This document shows, piece by piece, positions 1-9,964 of a stretch of DNA of 64,000 nucleotides. The stretch is from Owenia fusiformis. Lineage: Eukaryota; Annelida; Polychaeta; Sabellida; Oweniidae. The translations under genes and the position numbers were made by a program. The stretch is taken from positions 16,288,714 through 16,352,713 of the forward strand of contig CAIIXF020000007.1 of NCBI GenBank assembly GCA_903813345.2. The letters are read 5' to 3'. A model generated the notes under the pieces. That model did not search any database. It was not told where the DNA came from and worked only from the letters and a program-made list of their open reading frames with translations. Positions within the stretch are counted from its first letter, which is position 1. Each line of letters opens with the position of its first letter.

Positions 1-399
1 TTGACCAAAAAAACATCATTGCCACCATGGTCAGAGTTGATGGTAATTTCATTGCCGATCATGATAGACCATGGTAAACCATGGTATACCATGGTATTAT
101 GGTTTATGTTTAAACATGGTATGTACTTTGCGGAGCAACTTTATCTTCTATACATTTTGAAAAAAAAAATTCTCATGTTAGTTTGTATGTGTCACAGCAT
201 TTACAAAAAATGGTGTTAAGTGGAAAAGTGAAGGTTAATCTGATCTTTATGCAGTTATGTGAATTTCATATTGTTTATTAAATTATTGTTTAGAGCTTGG
301 TTCATCTACATGTTCTGGTCCATGATAGTCATGTGAGAACTATTGTACTACTGTAAGATATGCTTTCGCTTTTCATAATTAAGATTTATATATTTCCAG
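1..399. other. Upstream flank or intron of the selenoprotein W-family gene
   Basis: No coding exon is recognised here. The stretch contains several copies of the palindrome ACCATGGT between about 60 and 120. The exon at 400 needs a preceding exon ending in TG to complete the Cys of the C-x-x-U motif. No such exon with a fitting donor was found, so exon 1 probably lies left of the window. Confidence 0.5.
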
Positions 400-497
400 T
401 GGCAAATGAGGTTACGAGCCTCAATTCCGTGATATGTCGCAGGCTATCAAAGCCTCCATTGAGGGAGTTGAGGTTCAAGGACAAGTAGGACGCTCTT
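400..497 (+). CDS. SelW-family exon with Sec (UGA) codon
   Basis: The acceptor is tatttccag and the donor gtaagt. The 98 nt comprise one base completing the previous codon, 32 codons, and one base passed on. UGA at 407-409 is the only stop in this frame; the next 29 codons are open and family-like (GYEPQF..., then a helix rich in A, I and K). The other two frames do not give family similarity. An ATG at 433 could be mistaken for the start, but the upstream codons fit the family. Confidence 0.85.
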
Positions 498-3400
498 GTA
501 AGTTAAGACTCATTGTTTGAAATCATTCCTCCTTTCTTTATCTAGTCTTCACATATATTAACCTCTTCCTTATTATATTGCTCTCTTTGCTTTTAAATCA
601 CATTCTTTACAGGGATAATATACGTTGTGAAATGTTATCGCATCCTCATTGGTCAGTCAATGTTTTTAGAAAGTAAAATAGACAGATACACAAAGACAGT
701 GTATTTATTTATTAATTTATATAAATCATTTTTTTAGCGCAGAATTTAATTCTGTGTTTTCATTAACCAATTAATGACTTGAATTAAGTAGAGTAAATGT
801 GAGGATTTAGTCATTAGATCTTAATGATCCCATCGAACGAATTTCAGAGGGATAAAGAGAACGCCTGTGTCCTCCGTGAACACCTCTTTGAAAAATGGCC
901 ACCATTTTTATGTGTTATTTTACATTTTTTACAATAACTCAAAAAGTAATAGAGCAATTTTGTTCATATTTGATATATACAAGCATGGCACACTGTCTTT
1001 TCAAAATGGTCGCTATTGACATGTATGTGTGTGCGCTTTTGTTGAAATATTACATATTCACTTTCTGGTATTACATACACTCTCTGATGACAATTTGGCT
1101 ATAATGGTGGCCTTTTTTGTGTGTTAACGATTTTTGCTATATACTTCATTTGTAAAATGCTAGCCATGGCTGTTCGATGTGATTTGCTACGCTTTGGTGT
1201 TGCTGTTGTCTAGTTTTAGATTATCAGTTTTGTGTATTTTTATCCCAACGAACGAAGTTCTGTAGGGATATAGTGAAGCCCTCCGTCCGTCCGTCAGTCG
1301 GTCAGTCCTTCTGTCCGGAAGATAACTCGAATACTAGTCGACAGATTTACTTCATATTTGGTGAAAAGATGTATATTGGTGAATGAATTTTTCGCAAAAA
1401 TCTTATGTTTTTCATTTGAAACCAAAATAATAAATATTATTTTTGAAATTTTGGTAGTATATTAACAACATCTATCTATTTCACATATATCCCCGGTTTT
1501 TCACCCTGACCCCCAGGGGTCGTAAATGGGGTATTAGGAAAATCAGAATTTGCGTTGATTTTGAGATGTTTTTGAAGTATAGCTTTATTATACTCAAATG
1601 AAAGGCAATTTAGAGTAGATTGCAAACATTCTAGCGTTTTTCTGATTCGGGCCTCAAAAAATTCAAAATTGCCGCCTAATGCAGGATTTCACAATTATTT
1701 TTTGATCTCTTAAAAGTATGGCTATATTATACTCAAATTGAAGGAATTTCAGAGTAGATGACAATTATGGCATTGTTTTTCTGATTTGCGCCTCTGAAAA
1801 TTCAAAATGGCTGACTAGAGCAGAAATTCGCCATTACTTAGAGTTATCTTGAAAGTTGGTTACATGATACTACAATGAATTAAAATATTTATTGAAGGAA
1901 AGAGTAGGTGGTAAATATTACATTGTGACTGTACAGATTGATGATTTATATTGGGTTAGTTGGGATTTGCTACTCCGTTGAGTTGCCATTTTCTAGTTTT
2001 ATATTAGTTTATGAATTCAATTTCATTTCTATTTGTTTCAGCATCATTTGAGGTCACCATCAATGATAAGCTGGTTTTCTCAAAGTTGAAGCTGGGCGGC
2101 TTCCCTGCAAAAGATGCAGTAAGTTTGAGGCCCACTCACATATGAACAATTCCACCAGACACAGTCCTGCGAAGTCAATTATGGTGATTGGGAACATAAA
2201 CATGCTAATTGGAGCATCTTTGTGCATGTTTCCGAAGCTTTACGGAGTGTACTTACTCATACCAACACCCCAATGATGTACAATGTACACATACTAATGG
2301 GAACGAATTCCTATTCGCAAGACTGAAATTAGTGGATTCGTTCATATATGAGGGGGGCTTCATTTACATAGGGGTAAAGTTTATTACATCCTTCCTCATA
2401 TATCTCAAACTTCATGAAGATGAGGCTTCTGCATTCATCATTTATTGGTACCTATGGAAAATAAACCTTGAATCTAACATACATCTTCATATTAAAATGC
2501 ATGTACAGTTTCCATAGCAACAAAGCAGGTATAAACTATGAACAATGCTGATTTGTAAACTGAAGTTTATTCACCTTTGTTATGTTATGTTTAAAGGAAA
2601 TATAACATGATTTTTTAGAAGATTGCCACTAATGTTTTTTACTCTTCTTCTATTATCTTAAATTCCTCTCTTTGTCTCAGTTCTATGATCATGTTGTATT
2701 GTAACTTTAAATGTGAGCTTGTCAGCGCTTTTATTTGTAGTGTTTGGTGAAAAGAAGGAAGATGTAATTTCAAAGGGAAGAGAAAAGCATGGCTCATAAA
2801 TATGATTACATCATTGTTGAATTAAGTTTTGTTCATTAGATTAAGTTTTGCGCCATGTTCTTCTGTTATAGCTTATTGCAGAAGTAAAAAGAGCACAAAG
2901 TGGGGAGGAGCCACAGGTTATAACCAAAACTAGATAAATAAAGCAGCTAGCATGTCTTCCGATGTAAGTTCACTGATCCTCTGAGGGTGTCTTATTTTCA
3001 ATAATTTTCTATGTGCTAGTTTCCCCTTTCACAAATGGCGGATATAACCGTCGCCATGTTATGTCATAACATTTATCCATTGAGAAAGAACAGTATTCTG
3101 CAGCAAAATCAACTAAATTACTTTGGGTCATAAATTAGAATTTGAGAATTTTCACAAGTGTAGTGGTGACTACACAATGTCAGTTCACGTTACCAAAATA
3201 TTTTAAGATGAGTGGATGGTGGTGGTAATCCTTAGAACACAAGTTTCTCAGCTTCCCAGTGATATATTGGGTCATAATAATTATCTATTAACGAAGAATA
3301 AAGAATTAACAAAATGACTTTATTACTTCGGATCATGAATTGGAGATTCAGAATTTTCATGAATGTAGGAGTGACTTTGACATGTCAGTAGACAGTACAC

Positions 3401-5568
3401 TCTAAACAATCAAAATATGGTAATTCTTTGAACATGTGTGTCTGCACAAGTTTCCCTGGCTTAACAGTGATATATGGGGTCATAATACATGTAATAACTA
3501 TCTATCAACAAAGAATAAAGTATTATACCACAATATGACATAATTAGACTTTTTGGGTCTTGAATTAGAATTTTCGTGAGTGTATGGGGTGATTTTGATG
3601 TGTCTTTACACTTTACATGATCGAAACATTATCATCCTTGCACAATGCACAGTACCAGCTTCATCAAAGAAATTATGAAACCGTTAGAGCCCTAGTTTCA
3701 ACGAAATATCTCGCAGCGCCTGAGCACATGAGAGCAATATTTTCACATGGAGTTGCGTACCCTTCTAATTGAAAGCCCATGGTCAAAGTTAGTGGCTTGT
3801 CATTACTGTGGCAGAATCAGAATTTATTTTAATTTTGAGAAACTGCTCTTAGTAGATCCTAACCTTGTTAAAAAATCGACGAGGCATTAACATGCAAAAT
3901 TTGACATTTGTATTTGACATTGAATGTGGAGCACCATCCACAAAAACGTTGGGGACTAACTTGTGATAGTGACATAATAAAAGCTTCCAAACACCCCATC
4001 ATAGATTTCAACAGGCCTGTAGCCAGGGGGGGGACAAAGATTATTTTAAATCATTCAGTTTTTCACTATTTTGAGCACTTTTCAAGTGATTTTAGGCCAC
4101 GTTGTAAAATGTGAACACCACTTGATTATTATCCCATCGAACGAAGTTCGGAGGGATAAAGGGAACGCCTCCGTCCGTCCGTCCGTCCGTCTGGGCAATA
4201 ACTCAAATACCGTTCACCCGATTTTGTTCATATTTTGTACACATATACCCTATGGGGGTAGAAGTTCTGCTCAAAAGCGGATTTTCAAAATGGCCGCTCA
4301 TTACAAAATGGCGGCCATTTTAGTGCCGAATTTACAGTAATTTAGGTGCAATATGTAAAACTGTAATAGCAATATGTTTTAGATGTAAAACAATTATATA
4401 GGACATTAATAAAGCTAGAAATGTAGATATTAAAGAAGCACATGGCAGCCATCTTGAAAAATGGCGGCCTTTACTCGTTATTATACGATTTTTGCTGTAA
4501 CTCGAAAAGTAGTGGAGCGATTTTGTTCATATTTGGTATGTGAATACTATAAACATTGCACACTGTCTAAAGACACTTTTGGTAGAAGGGGGCCACTTTA
4601 AAAAATGGCCGCCATTTTGAAAAATGGCCGCCATTTTAACCTATTTTACTATAACTCGAAAAGTAGTAAAGCGATTTTGTTCATATTTGGTATGTGAATA
4701 CTATAAACATGGCACACTGTCTAATGACACTTTTGGTAGAAGGCGGCCATTTTTCAAAATGGCCACCATTTTAACATATTTTACTATAACTTGAAAAGTA
4801 GTGGAGCGATTTTGGTCATATTTGGTATGTGAATACTAAAAGCATGACACACTGTCCTATGACACTTTTAGTAGAAGGTGGCCATTTTGAAAAAAATTTA
4901 GCAGTGTAGCGATTTTGTTCATATTTGGTATGTGAATACTATAAGTATGGCAAATGGTCTAATGACACTTTTTGTAGAAGGCGGCCATTTTGAAAAATGC
5001 CTGCCATTTTTGCTAAATACTTTGCTAAATACTTTGTTTGTAAAAATGCCATCCATGGCTGTTCGATGGGATTCGCTACGCTTTGGCGTTGCTGTTGTTC
5101 TGGTTTTGAAAAGAGAACCCCCTTGGCAAAAGCTGTCTATGGGGCCTGACACTAATTGCAAGTTATGGGTAATATATTTTAGAGCATCAGTGTAGCCTTC
5201 CACTTTGAAGACCTAAGCTAATGCACTTCTCCTTTTATAGACTATTATTCAAATATCAAACCAATTAAACTTCTGACTGTAAGTGGAACTTCCAAAGTTG
5301 GTTCACATCTGTTTGGAACACCCAACTGTATTCTTGACTAAAGGTCAAATTTAAAAACATGTTTATTCTTTTAGATCTGTTCATATAGGTCCTGAACACA
5401 ATATTATTCATGATGTTACGGGTCAAATGAGTGTTTCTTTGTGATAACTTCCTTTTTAATTTTAAATATATTTTTTTCTTTCAGATTATCAAAGAAGTCG
5501 AAAGAACACAGAATGATGAGACACCAGAAGAAATAACACAAGCAGAGTCACCTTGTATTATTTTGTAA
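400..5568 (+). CDS. Selenoprotein W / MIEN1 (Rdx12)-family thioredoxin-like protein, 5' partial
   Basis: Coding exons are 400-497, 2042-2118, 2872-2963 (alternative) and 5485-5568. The family consists of small thioredoxin-fold redox proteins with a C-x-x-U or C-x-x-C motif. Here the reading frame runs Gly-Lys-UGA-Gly-Tyr at 401-415, matching the CxxU-GY of selenoprotein W. A FEVTINDKLVFSK-type strand and a GGFP motif follow, as in MIEN1 and fish-type SelW2. The Cys before Gly is predicted from the missing exon (TG plus the T at 400). All junctions fit GT/AG and stay in phase, and a SECIS element lies in the 3' UTR. The ending CIIL is a CAAX box, as in human MIEN1 (CVIL), which suggests prenylation and membrane attachment. 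Sec combined with CAAX is notable because vertebrate MIEN1 has Cys in the redox motif. The exact orthologue within the family is uncertain. Confidence 0.85.
407..409 (+). other. In-frame UGA read as selenocysteine
   Basis: The UGA occupies the second redox position of the C-x-x-U motif of the SelW family and is followed by Gly-Tyr, as in selenoprotein W. The SECIS element at 8263-8328 supports recoding. Without recoding the protein would end after only a few residues. Confidence 0.8.
827..1218 (+). mobile_element. ATCCCATCGAAC-family element, short copy
   Basis: It begins ATCCCATCGAACGAA and ends with GTTCGATGTGATTTGC, an imperfect inverted match of the start, followed by a conserved GCTTTGGTGTTGCTGTTG end. 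The interior has the family phrases for an aaaatggccaccattttt block and a ttgttcatatttg block. No coding capacity was seen, so it is a non-autonomous element. Confidence 0.7.
1242..2000 (+). mobile_element. ATCCCATCGAAC-family element, diverged subfamily
   Basis: It starts ATCCCAACGAACGAAGTTC, carries a short CCGT run near 1280-1300, and ends GTTGGGATTTGCTACTCCG followed by ttgccattttctag. Internal subrepeats include the phrase gcctnnaaaattcaaaa twice (about 1650 and 1790). An inverted copy of the same subfamily lies at 24928-25622. Confidence 0.7.
2042..2118 (+). CDS. SelW-family exon, FEVTIN...GGFP core
   Basis: The acceptor is tgtttcag and the donor gtaagt; 77 nt, entered at phase 1 and leaving at phase 0. 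It encodes the central strands (SFEVTINDKLVFSK, then GGFPAKDA), closely matching the MIEN1/SelW2 core. The phase 0 end allows either of the two following exons (2872 or 5485) to be joined in frame. Confidence 0.88.
2119..2871 (+). other. Intron of SelW-family gene
   Basis: Unique AT-rich sequence. No repeat, RNA gene or exon was recognised. The open stretch at 2209-2517 has no family likeness and sits wholly inside the intron. Confidence 0.6.
2872..2963 (+). CDS. Alternative C-terminal exon without CAAX box
   Basis: The acceptor is ctgttatag and the donor gatgtaagt. It encodes LIAEVKRAQSGEEPQVITK, Thr, Arg, then stop TAA at 2935-2937. It aligns with the last exon (IIKEVERTQNDETPEEITQ...) but lacks the final SPCIIL, so its product cannot be prenylated. 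The donor lies 26 nt after the stop, close enough to be compatible with escape from nonsense-mediated decay, and would join the exon at 5485 as 3' UTR. An AATAAA overlaps the stop at 2937-2942. The exon is either a cassette or mutually exclusive with the CAAX exon. Confidence 0.75.
3105..3610 (+). repeat. Imperfect ~200 bp tandem repeat, three units
   Basis: Three units share the phrases actttgggtcat or equivalent, ttagaatttgagaatttt, gtgtagtggtgac and gtgatatattgggtcataat, beginning near 3115, 3325 and 3550. The copies are well diverged. Each unit also carries an aaagaataaag segment. Confidence 0.55.
3886..3985 (+). repeat. Dispersed repeat with GGCATTAACATGCAAA motif
   Basis: The phrases ggcattaacatgcaaaat and accatccacaaaaacgttgg recur at 37080-37195, and the first recurs at 35541-35645. 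The function is unknown; it is probably a degenerate transposon or SINE-like element. Confidence 0.5.
4012..4112 (+). mobile_element. Truncated CAGGCCYGTAGCCAGG MITE
   Basis: It starts CAGGCCTGTAGCCAGGGGG and continues with the internal phrase for catncagtttttcac, as in the complete copies at 43612 and 59859. The right end is missing, and an ATCCCATCGAAC-family element begins just downstream at 4131. Confidence 0.6.
4131..5108 (+). mobile_element. ATCCCATCGAAC-family element, full-length copy with internal tandem units
   Basis: It begins ATCCCATCGAACGAAGTTCG and ends GTTCGATGGGATTCGC plus GCTTTGGCGTTGCTGTTG, so the first 12 bases are inverted at the other end. A CCGT run is at 4170-4190. The interior has four ~150 bp units with ataactcgaaaagtagt, gcgattttgttcatatttgg and aaaatggccgccatttt. 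There is no transposase. It is a MITE-like element expanded by internal duplication. Confidence 0.75.
5485..5568 (+). CDS. C-terminal exon with CIIL CAAX box
   Basis: The acceptor is ctttcag; the exon starts at phase 0 and ends with TAA at 5566-5568. It encodes IIKEVERTQNDETPEEITQ, then AESPCIIL. This matches the end of MIEN1, where a C-terminal CAAX box directs prenylation; a Leu at the last position is generally read by geranylgeranyltransferase I. It is the sister of the exon at 2872. Confidence 0.88.
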   Translation: MIKEVERTQNDETPEEITQAESPCIIL

Positions 5569-6029
5569 AACATTCCTTGCAAATAGAACACCTCCCAAGA
5601 ATTATGGACTTTGATATACCTGAACCCCATAGAATTTGGACAATTATGAACAGCAACTAAAACTCAGAAGAATTTTTGAACTGATTTCAAACAAGATACC
5701 AGACTTTAATAATAGGCAGGCATGTAACTATAAACACTTAACAATGGGCAAACAACATGGGCAGACTGGAATATTCTCTCATGGTTTTTGTGGGATTCCC
5801 ATCTTCATGTGACGAGGACTTTTCTCAGGACTATATATTTTCACTTTCCAAAAGCTGCCATCTTTTGTTACTTTAAGAAATCAGGATACCATGATCTGTT
5901 TCATGATCTCCTTGGTTACAGGTACTAACACCTATATGTTTAGAAAAGCCTCAATTTAAGACAAGGCCTGATCCACAAGTTATTGCTAATTTTGAAAATA
6001 CTCTAGTATTCTGTTTGTGAACATAGTAG

Positions 6030-7757
6030 CCAGGCCCGTAAGACACTTTTCTCCAAGGGGGGTGCGGTTTTTAGCTTACTAAAGAGAATATAAAATTGTC
6101 ATTTTTTGCCGCGTAAATCAAATCGCGTAAGACAGAGGGGGGGGGGGGGGGGTCAGTTACTCCCTATATTGGTTTGGAATTAACAACTGCATGCAACTTC
6201 CAAACGTTCCAATTGTTTTGTGGGGGGTGTGAGGAGTGGTCCACTCCCCCTAGAAAATGTTACAGTTTTGAGATGCTATTTGGTGTTTTCTGGGCACTTT
6301 CAAAGTGTAAGTTTCTAAGTAGTACGCCACCACCATGGGAATAAGAGCTGAGTGAATAAAAAAACGATCATTCAGGGGGGTCTGGGGGTTCTCCCCCCGG
6401 AAAATTTTGAAATTTGGTTGTATTTGGAGCGAATTTGCAACCATCTGGTACGCCTGTGTGTTATGAGTCAATAAGAAAAATGTGAATTTTTTTCAAATTC
6501 TTTTGGGGGTGTCAAAGAGGATGAGAGGGTGAAGTGGGTTGGGGTGCCAGTAGGGGAGCAAGGGGTTGTCCCCCAGAAACATTGACCAGGTGCTATTTGA
6601 TGATGTCTGGGCACTTAAAAAATGTCTGAGACAATACATGAAATTCAGAATATTTTCTTTTGTTTTGTGGGGGATGTGAGGGGTGGCTAACTGTCCTAGA
6701 AAATTTTACAATTTAAAGATGATATTTGGTACTTCTGGTCACTTTTAAAGTGTATTGATTAGTCAATAAAAACATTGAAAAACAATCGCAATTTTTTCAA
6801 ATTTTGGGGGTGTCAAAGGGGGGGAGGGGTGCCAGAGGGGGAGGTGGGGCTGGGGTGCCAGGGGGAGCAAGTGTTTGTCCCCCATATCAACATTTACAAT
6901 ATCAAGGTGCTATTCGATGAAGTTTGGGCACTTTAAAAGTATCTGTGCCTAAAAGTGCCTATTTCCCAAGAAAATTTTACAATTTTAAGATGCTATTTGG
7001 TGCTTTCTGGGCACTTTCAAAGGGTATGAGTCAATAAAAAAATTTGAAAAATCTCAATTTTTTTTGGGGGGGGTGTTAAGGGAGGGGGGCTGCCAGAGGG
7101 GGAGGTGGAGTGGGGATGCCAGTGGCCAAGTAAGTGCTAGTCTTCCAGAATCATTAACTTTATCAAGGAGCTATTTGATGATGTCTGGGCAATTTAAAAG
7201 TGTCTGAGACAATACATAAATCAAATTCAGAACTTTTCCATTGATTTGTTTGGGGTGTGAGGAGTGGCCCACTCCCCCTAGAAAATTTTACAATTTTACA
7301 ACGCTATTTGGTGCTTTCTGGGCACTTTCAGTGTATGAGTCAATTAAAGAATTTGAGAAAATCACAATTTTTTTTGGGGGGGGGGTCAAGGGGGGGGGGC
7401 GGTGCCAGAGGAGGGGGGGGGGTTATGCAAGTGCAAGATGCAAGAGGGGGAGTAAGTCCCCCAGAAACACTAACTATATCAAGGAGCTATTTGATGATAT
7501 CTGGGCACTTTAAAAGTGTCTGAGACAAAACTCTAAAAAAATTTAGAACCTTTCCATTGTTTTGTGGGGGGTGTGAGGGGTGGCCGATACCCCTAGAAAA
7601 TTTTACAATTTTAAGATGCTATTTGGTGCTTTCTGGGTACTTTCAAAGTGTATGAGTCAATGAAAAAAAAATACAATTTTTTTTTCAAATTTATTTTGGG
7701 GGGTGACTAAGGGGGGTGCGGTCGCACCCATCGCACCCCCCCATCTGACGGCCCTGG
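6030..7757 (+). mobile_element. 1.7 kb transposon-like insertion with internal tandem units in the 3' UTR
   Basis: The ends are CCAGGCCCGT at 6030 and ACGGCCCTGG at 7748-7757, a short inverted repeat flanked by TAG on both sides. The interior is about five diverged units with the phrases actccccctagaaaat, tgctatttggtgctttctgg, gggcactttcaaa and gtgtcaagggggg. Long G runs occur. No transposase is seen. A segment at 6320-6460 resembles the MITE at 52659. AATAAA motifs inside (6355, 6765, 7033) are potential premature poly(A) signals. Confidence 0.65.
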
Positions 7758-8262
7758 TAGCCTGTGAATTTAAGAATTCTTTTTAGCAAAAGATGCCAGG
7801 GTAAATTGGAGAGTTTATTCTGGATGTTGAACCCCTGCTTATTGGAATATATATCAGATACAATTCAAGAAGTCCAAATATATGTCATTGCCTAACTCAC
7901 AGGCACAATGAAAAGCCTCAATTTAAGACGACACCTCATCCACTTATTATATAAGTCAACATCAGTTTTTGCGCCTGTGCTTGAGAGTGAATTGTACATA
8001 CGTTGTAACCTTACAGACTGCTGTCAATCCAAAATCAGACTTTCATACATCTGTATATAATCTTCATATGATCAAAAACTATTTTGAAACTAACAGAGTA
8101 AGTTAAACAAATTTTTTTGAGTGACTACACAGTTGGTAATATATGTTGTTTTGCTCAAAAATCAGAGCTTGATGATATCATGGACATGCATTGCTTTTTT
8201 ATAATCTTATATTATGGAGTCACAAAGTTCAGTTTAACATTTCATGTTTTTAACCCTGACAA

Positions 8263-8328
8263 CATGATCATTGTATGATGACATAAGTCAAAATTTCAGA
8301 CTCATGTCGGATGGTTTAATGAGCTATG
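8263..8328 (+). promoter_or_regulatory. SECIS element
   Basis: The SECIS recruits SBP2 and the Sec-specific elongation factor so that UGA is decoded as Sec. The core ATGA is at 8275-8278. An 11-position stem pairs 8279-8289 with 8299-8309, with ten of eleven pairs formed, including one G-U. The unpaired AAAA at 8290-8293 starts a 9 nt apical loop. The 3' core is GGAT at 8309-8312, giving the GA of the non-Watson-Crick quartet. The 11 nt from ATGA to the loop A's is the expected spacing. Below the core, 8269-8273 pairs with 8317-8321. The short loop suggests form 1. Confidence 0.8.
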
Positions 8329-8563
8329 TCGGGCATAGAAATGTCAATTGTTGACAAGAGCATTGTAGGGTCTATTTTAAATTCTCATGATTTTCCATTT
8401 TCAATTGCACGCACAAAAATATATTTATCTGTGTAAAGTACTACACTTTCTTTGATTTGGAAGTAAGGTACACAGGGTAAAATTGGTGTTTACCAACATC
8501 ATTATAATACATGTTTGATAACTCATCAATTGTAAATTTGTACCAAATCAGCAATCAATATGA

Positions 8564-8579
8564 AATAAAATTAAATAAA
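8564..8579 (+). terminator. Tandem poly(A) signals of the SelW-family gene
   Basis: AATAAA occurs at 8564-8569 and again at 8574-8579, about 240 nt after the SECIS, followed by a T-rich stretch near 8590-8615. Confidence 0.65.
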
Positions 8580-9665
8580 AAATCTAACCTATTTTTCATA
8601 TATTTTGATTTATTTAGGGAGACAATTTTTGATTGAGATTCATAATGAACTAATCTTTCATTCCCCTAGATTCGATCTCTCCCAAAACAAATAGATATAG
8701 TCTTAGGAACCTGCACCTATCATAGGAATAGGTTCACCTATGGGCCCAGTAAGCAACATGTGTCTCCTGGTCTCATATTAGTAAGAAATCTCGTCTAAGG
8801 AAATATTGCCATCCATTGAATGTTAAATCTTTAGGCCTACAGATGCAAATGCAGACTATGGTCAAGATATGATGAGCTTTTGGGCATGCTGGGTAATTCA
8901 TGTAATTAACAAGGAGGCCATTTTGCTCAAGTGCAATATTTAGCACTGCCTCTCGTTATACATGTAAATTCAACATCATATAATTATATTAATCCATGTT
9001 AAATCAATTTATTTCCGATGCAGTCTGCAAAGTACATGTTACATCAATGTACATCTTTGGTATTATTGATCCCTTCAAGGACTTGCACTTGCAATAAACA
9101 CAGCTAGAATGCTGGAGATGTTACCTTTCTTGTTCTCTAAAAGTTACCTCATACAAGGGATGATCAATCAGTTTTGAATATTTTTTTCTTATTGACAGAC
9201 TTTTATGATTTTCCACCAGTGATGTACATCATTCAATTGTCTATCAACCCTGTTGAGAATATCAAAGAGATTGCTATATAAGATAAGAATATAGCGTTCA
9301 TTACTTATTGATCACCCCTCGTATATGTAATATTATACTCTAAAAACATTTTTCTCTCTTATCAATATTCAAACATAGTGTTACATTGAGACAATATCTG
9401 CATTACCGTTAGATGTGAATATGTAGTTCATTGAAAAACAAAAACATCACAAATCAATTCAAGGACTTCACATGTATTTATTTACATGTATACATTACAT
9501 CTAGGACATATGGAACGTGATATCAAAGTTACATCTTGCTTAGCCTTACTTAAGCCATTTTATCACAAAATTAAAAATTAAAATACACCTATTTACATAT
9601 TTATACATGTATACACTTTTGTGTGGATATATTGATAGTGATACTGATTATGATTTTATAATTAC

Positions 9666-9964
9666 CAATGGCGTAGGCGTCATATATGCGTAAAACGCCA
9701 TTGCGTACTCTCAAAATTTAGAGGAAAGTTGATTTTTTATATTGAAGGCCCCACACTTTAAAAATATCAGATATTCTGATAAAATGGCCAATAATTTACA
9801 TTTTATTGGTCCATATTAGTCGGAATTTCATATTTAAAAATGCCCCAGAAGGCTTGAAACACAATCTCATTTTCAAATTTTCTGGGGGAAGAACCCCCAA
9901 ACCCCCCTCAGGATTTTGCTCACTCATGGCGTACACTCACAAAATACCCACGCTACGCCACTTG
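9666..9964. mobile_element. MITE with TGGCGTAG ends
   Basis: Left end CAATGGCGTAGGCGTCA; right end, read on the other strand, CAAGTGGCGTAGCGTGGG. A GCCATTGCG block near the left and a CATGGCGTAC block near the right extend the inverted similarity. Length is about 300 bp with no coding potential. Confidence 0.6.

Larger units (their letters stand above)
498..2041 (+). other. Intron of SelW-family gene
   Basis: The intron runs from gtaagt at 498 to the acceptor at 2040-2041. It holds two copies of the ATCCCATCGAAC-ended dispersed element (827-1218 and 1242-2000). No other coding or RNA feature was recognised. Confidence 0.7.
2964..5484 (+). other. Intron of SelW-family gene, repeat-rich
   Basis: It contains a threefold ~200 bp repeat (about 3105-3610), a dispersed repeat piece (3886-3985), a MITE fragment (4012-4112) and a full ATCCCATCGAAC-family element (4131-5108). 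The rest shows nothing recognisable. Confidence 0.6.
5569..8590 (+). other. Long 3' UTR of SelW-family mRNA
   Basis: No AATAAA occurs before the inserted element at 6030, and the SECIS is at 8263-8328. The UTR therefore most likely runs about 3 kb to the tandem poly(A) signals at 8564-8579. It includes the element at 6030-7757. Confidence 0.65.

Noticed and set aside
1-219. GCCACCATGG at 20-29 followed by MVRVD, resembling a SelW N-terminus
   Set aside because: The following GATGgtaatt donor gives the wrong phase for the exon at 400 and no Tyr-Cys precedes it, so it cannot supply the C of C-x-x-U.
2209-2517. A 102-codon open frame
   Set aside because: Inside an intron of the SelW-family gene, no domain, ends by chance.
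5656-5700. ATGA with downstream AAAA, considered as a SECIS near the stop codon
   Set aside because: The flanking bases do not form the required stem; the hairpin at 8263-8328 is far better.
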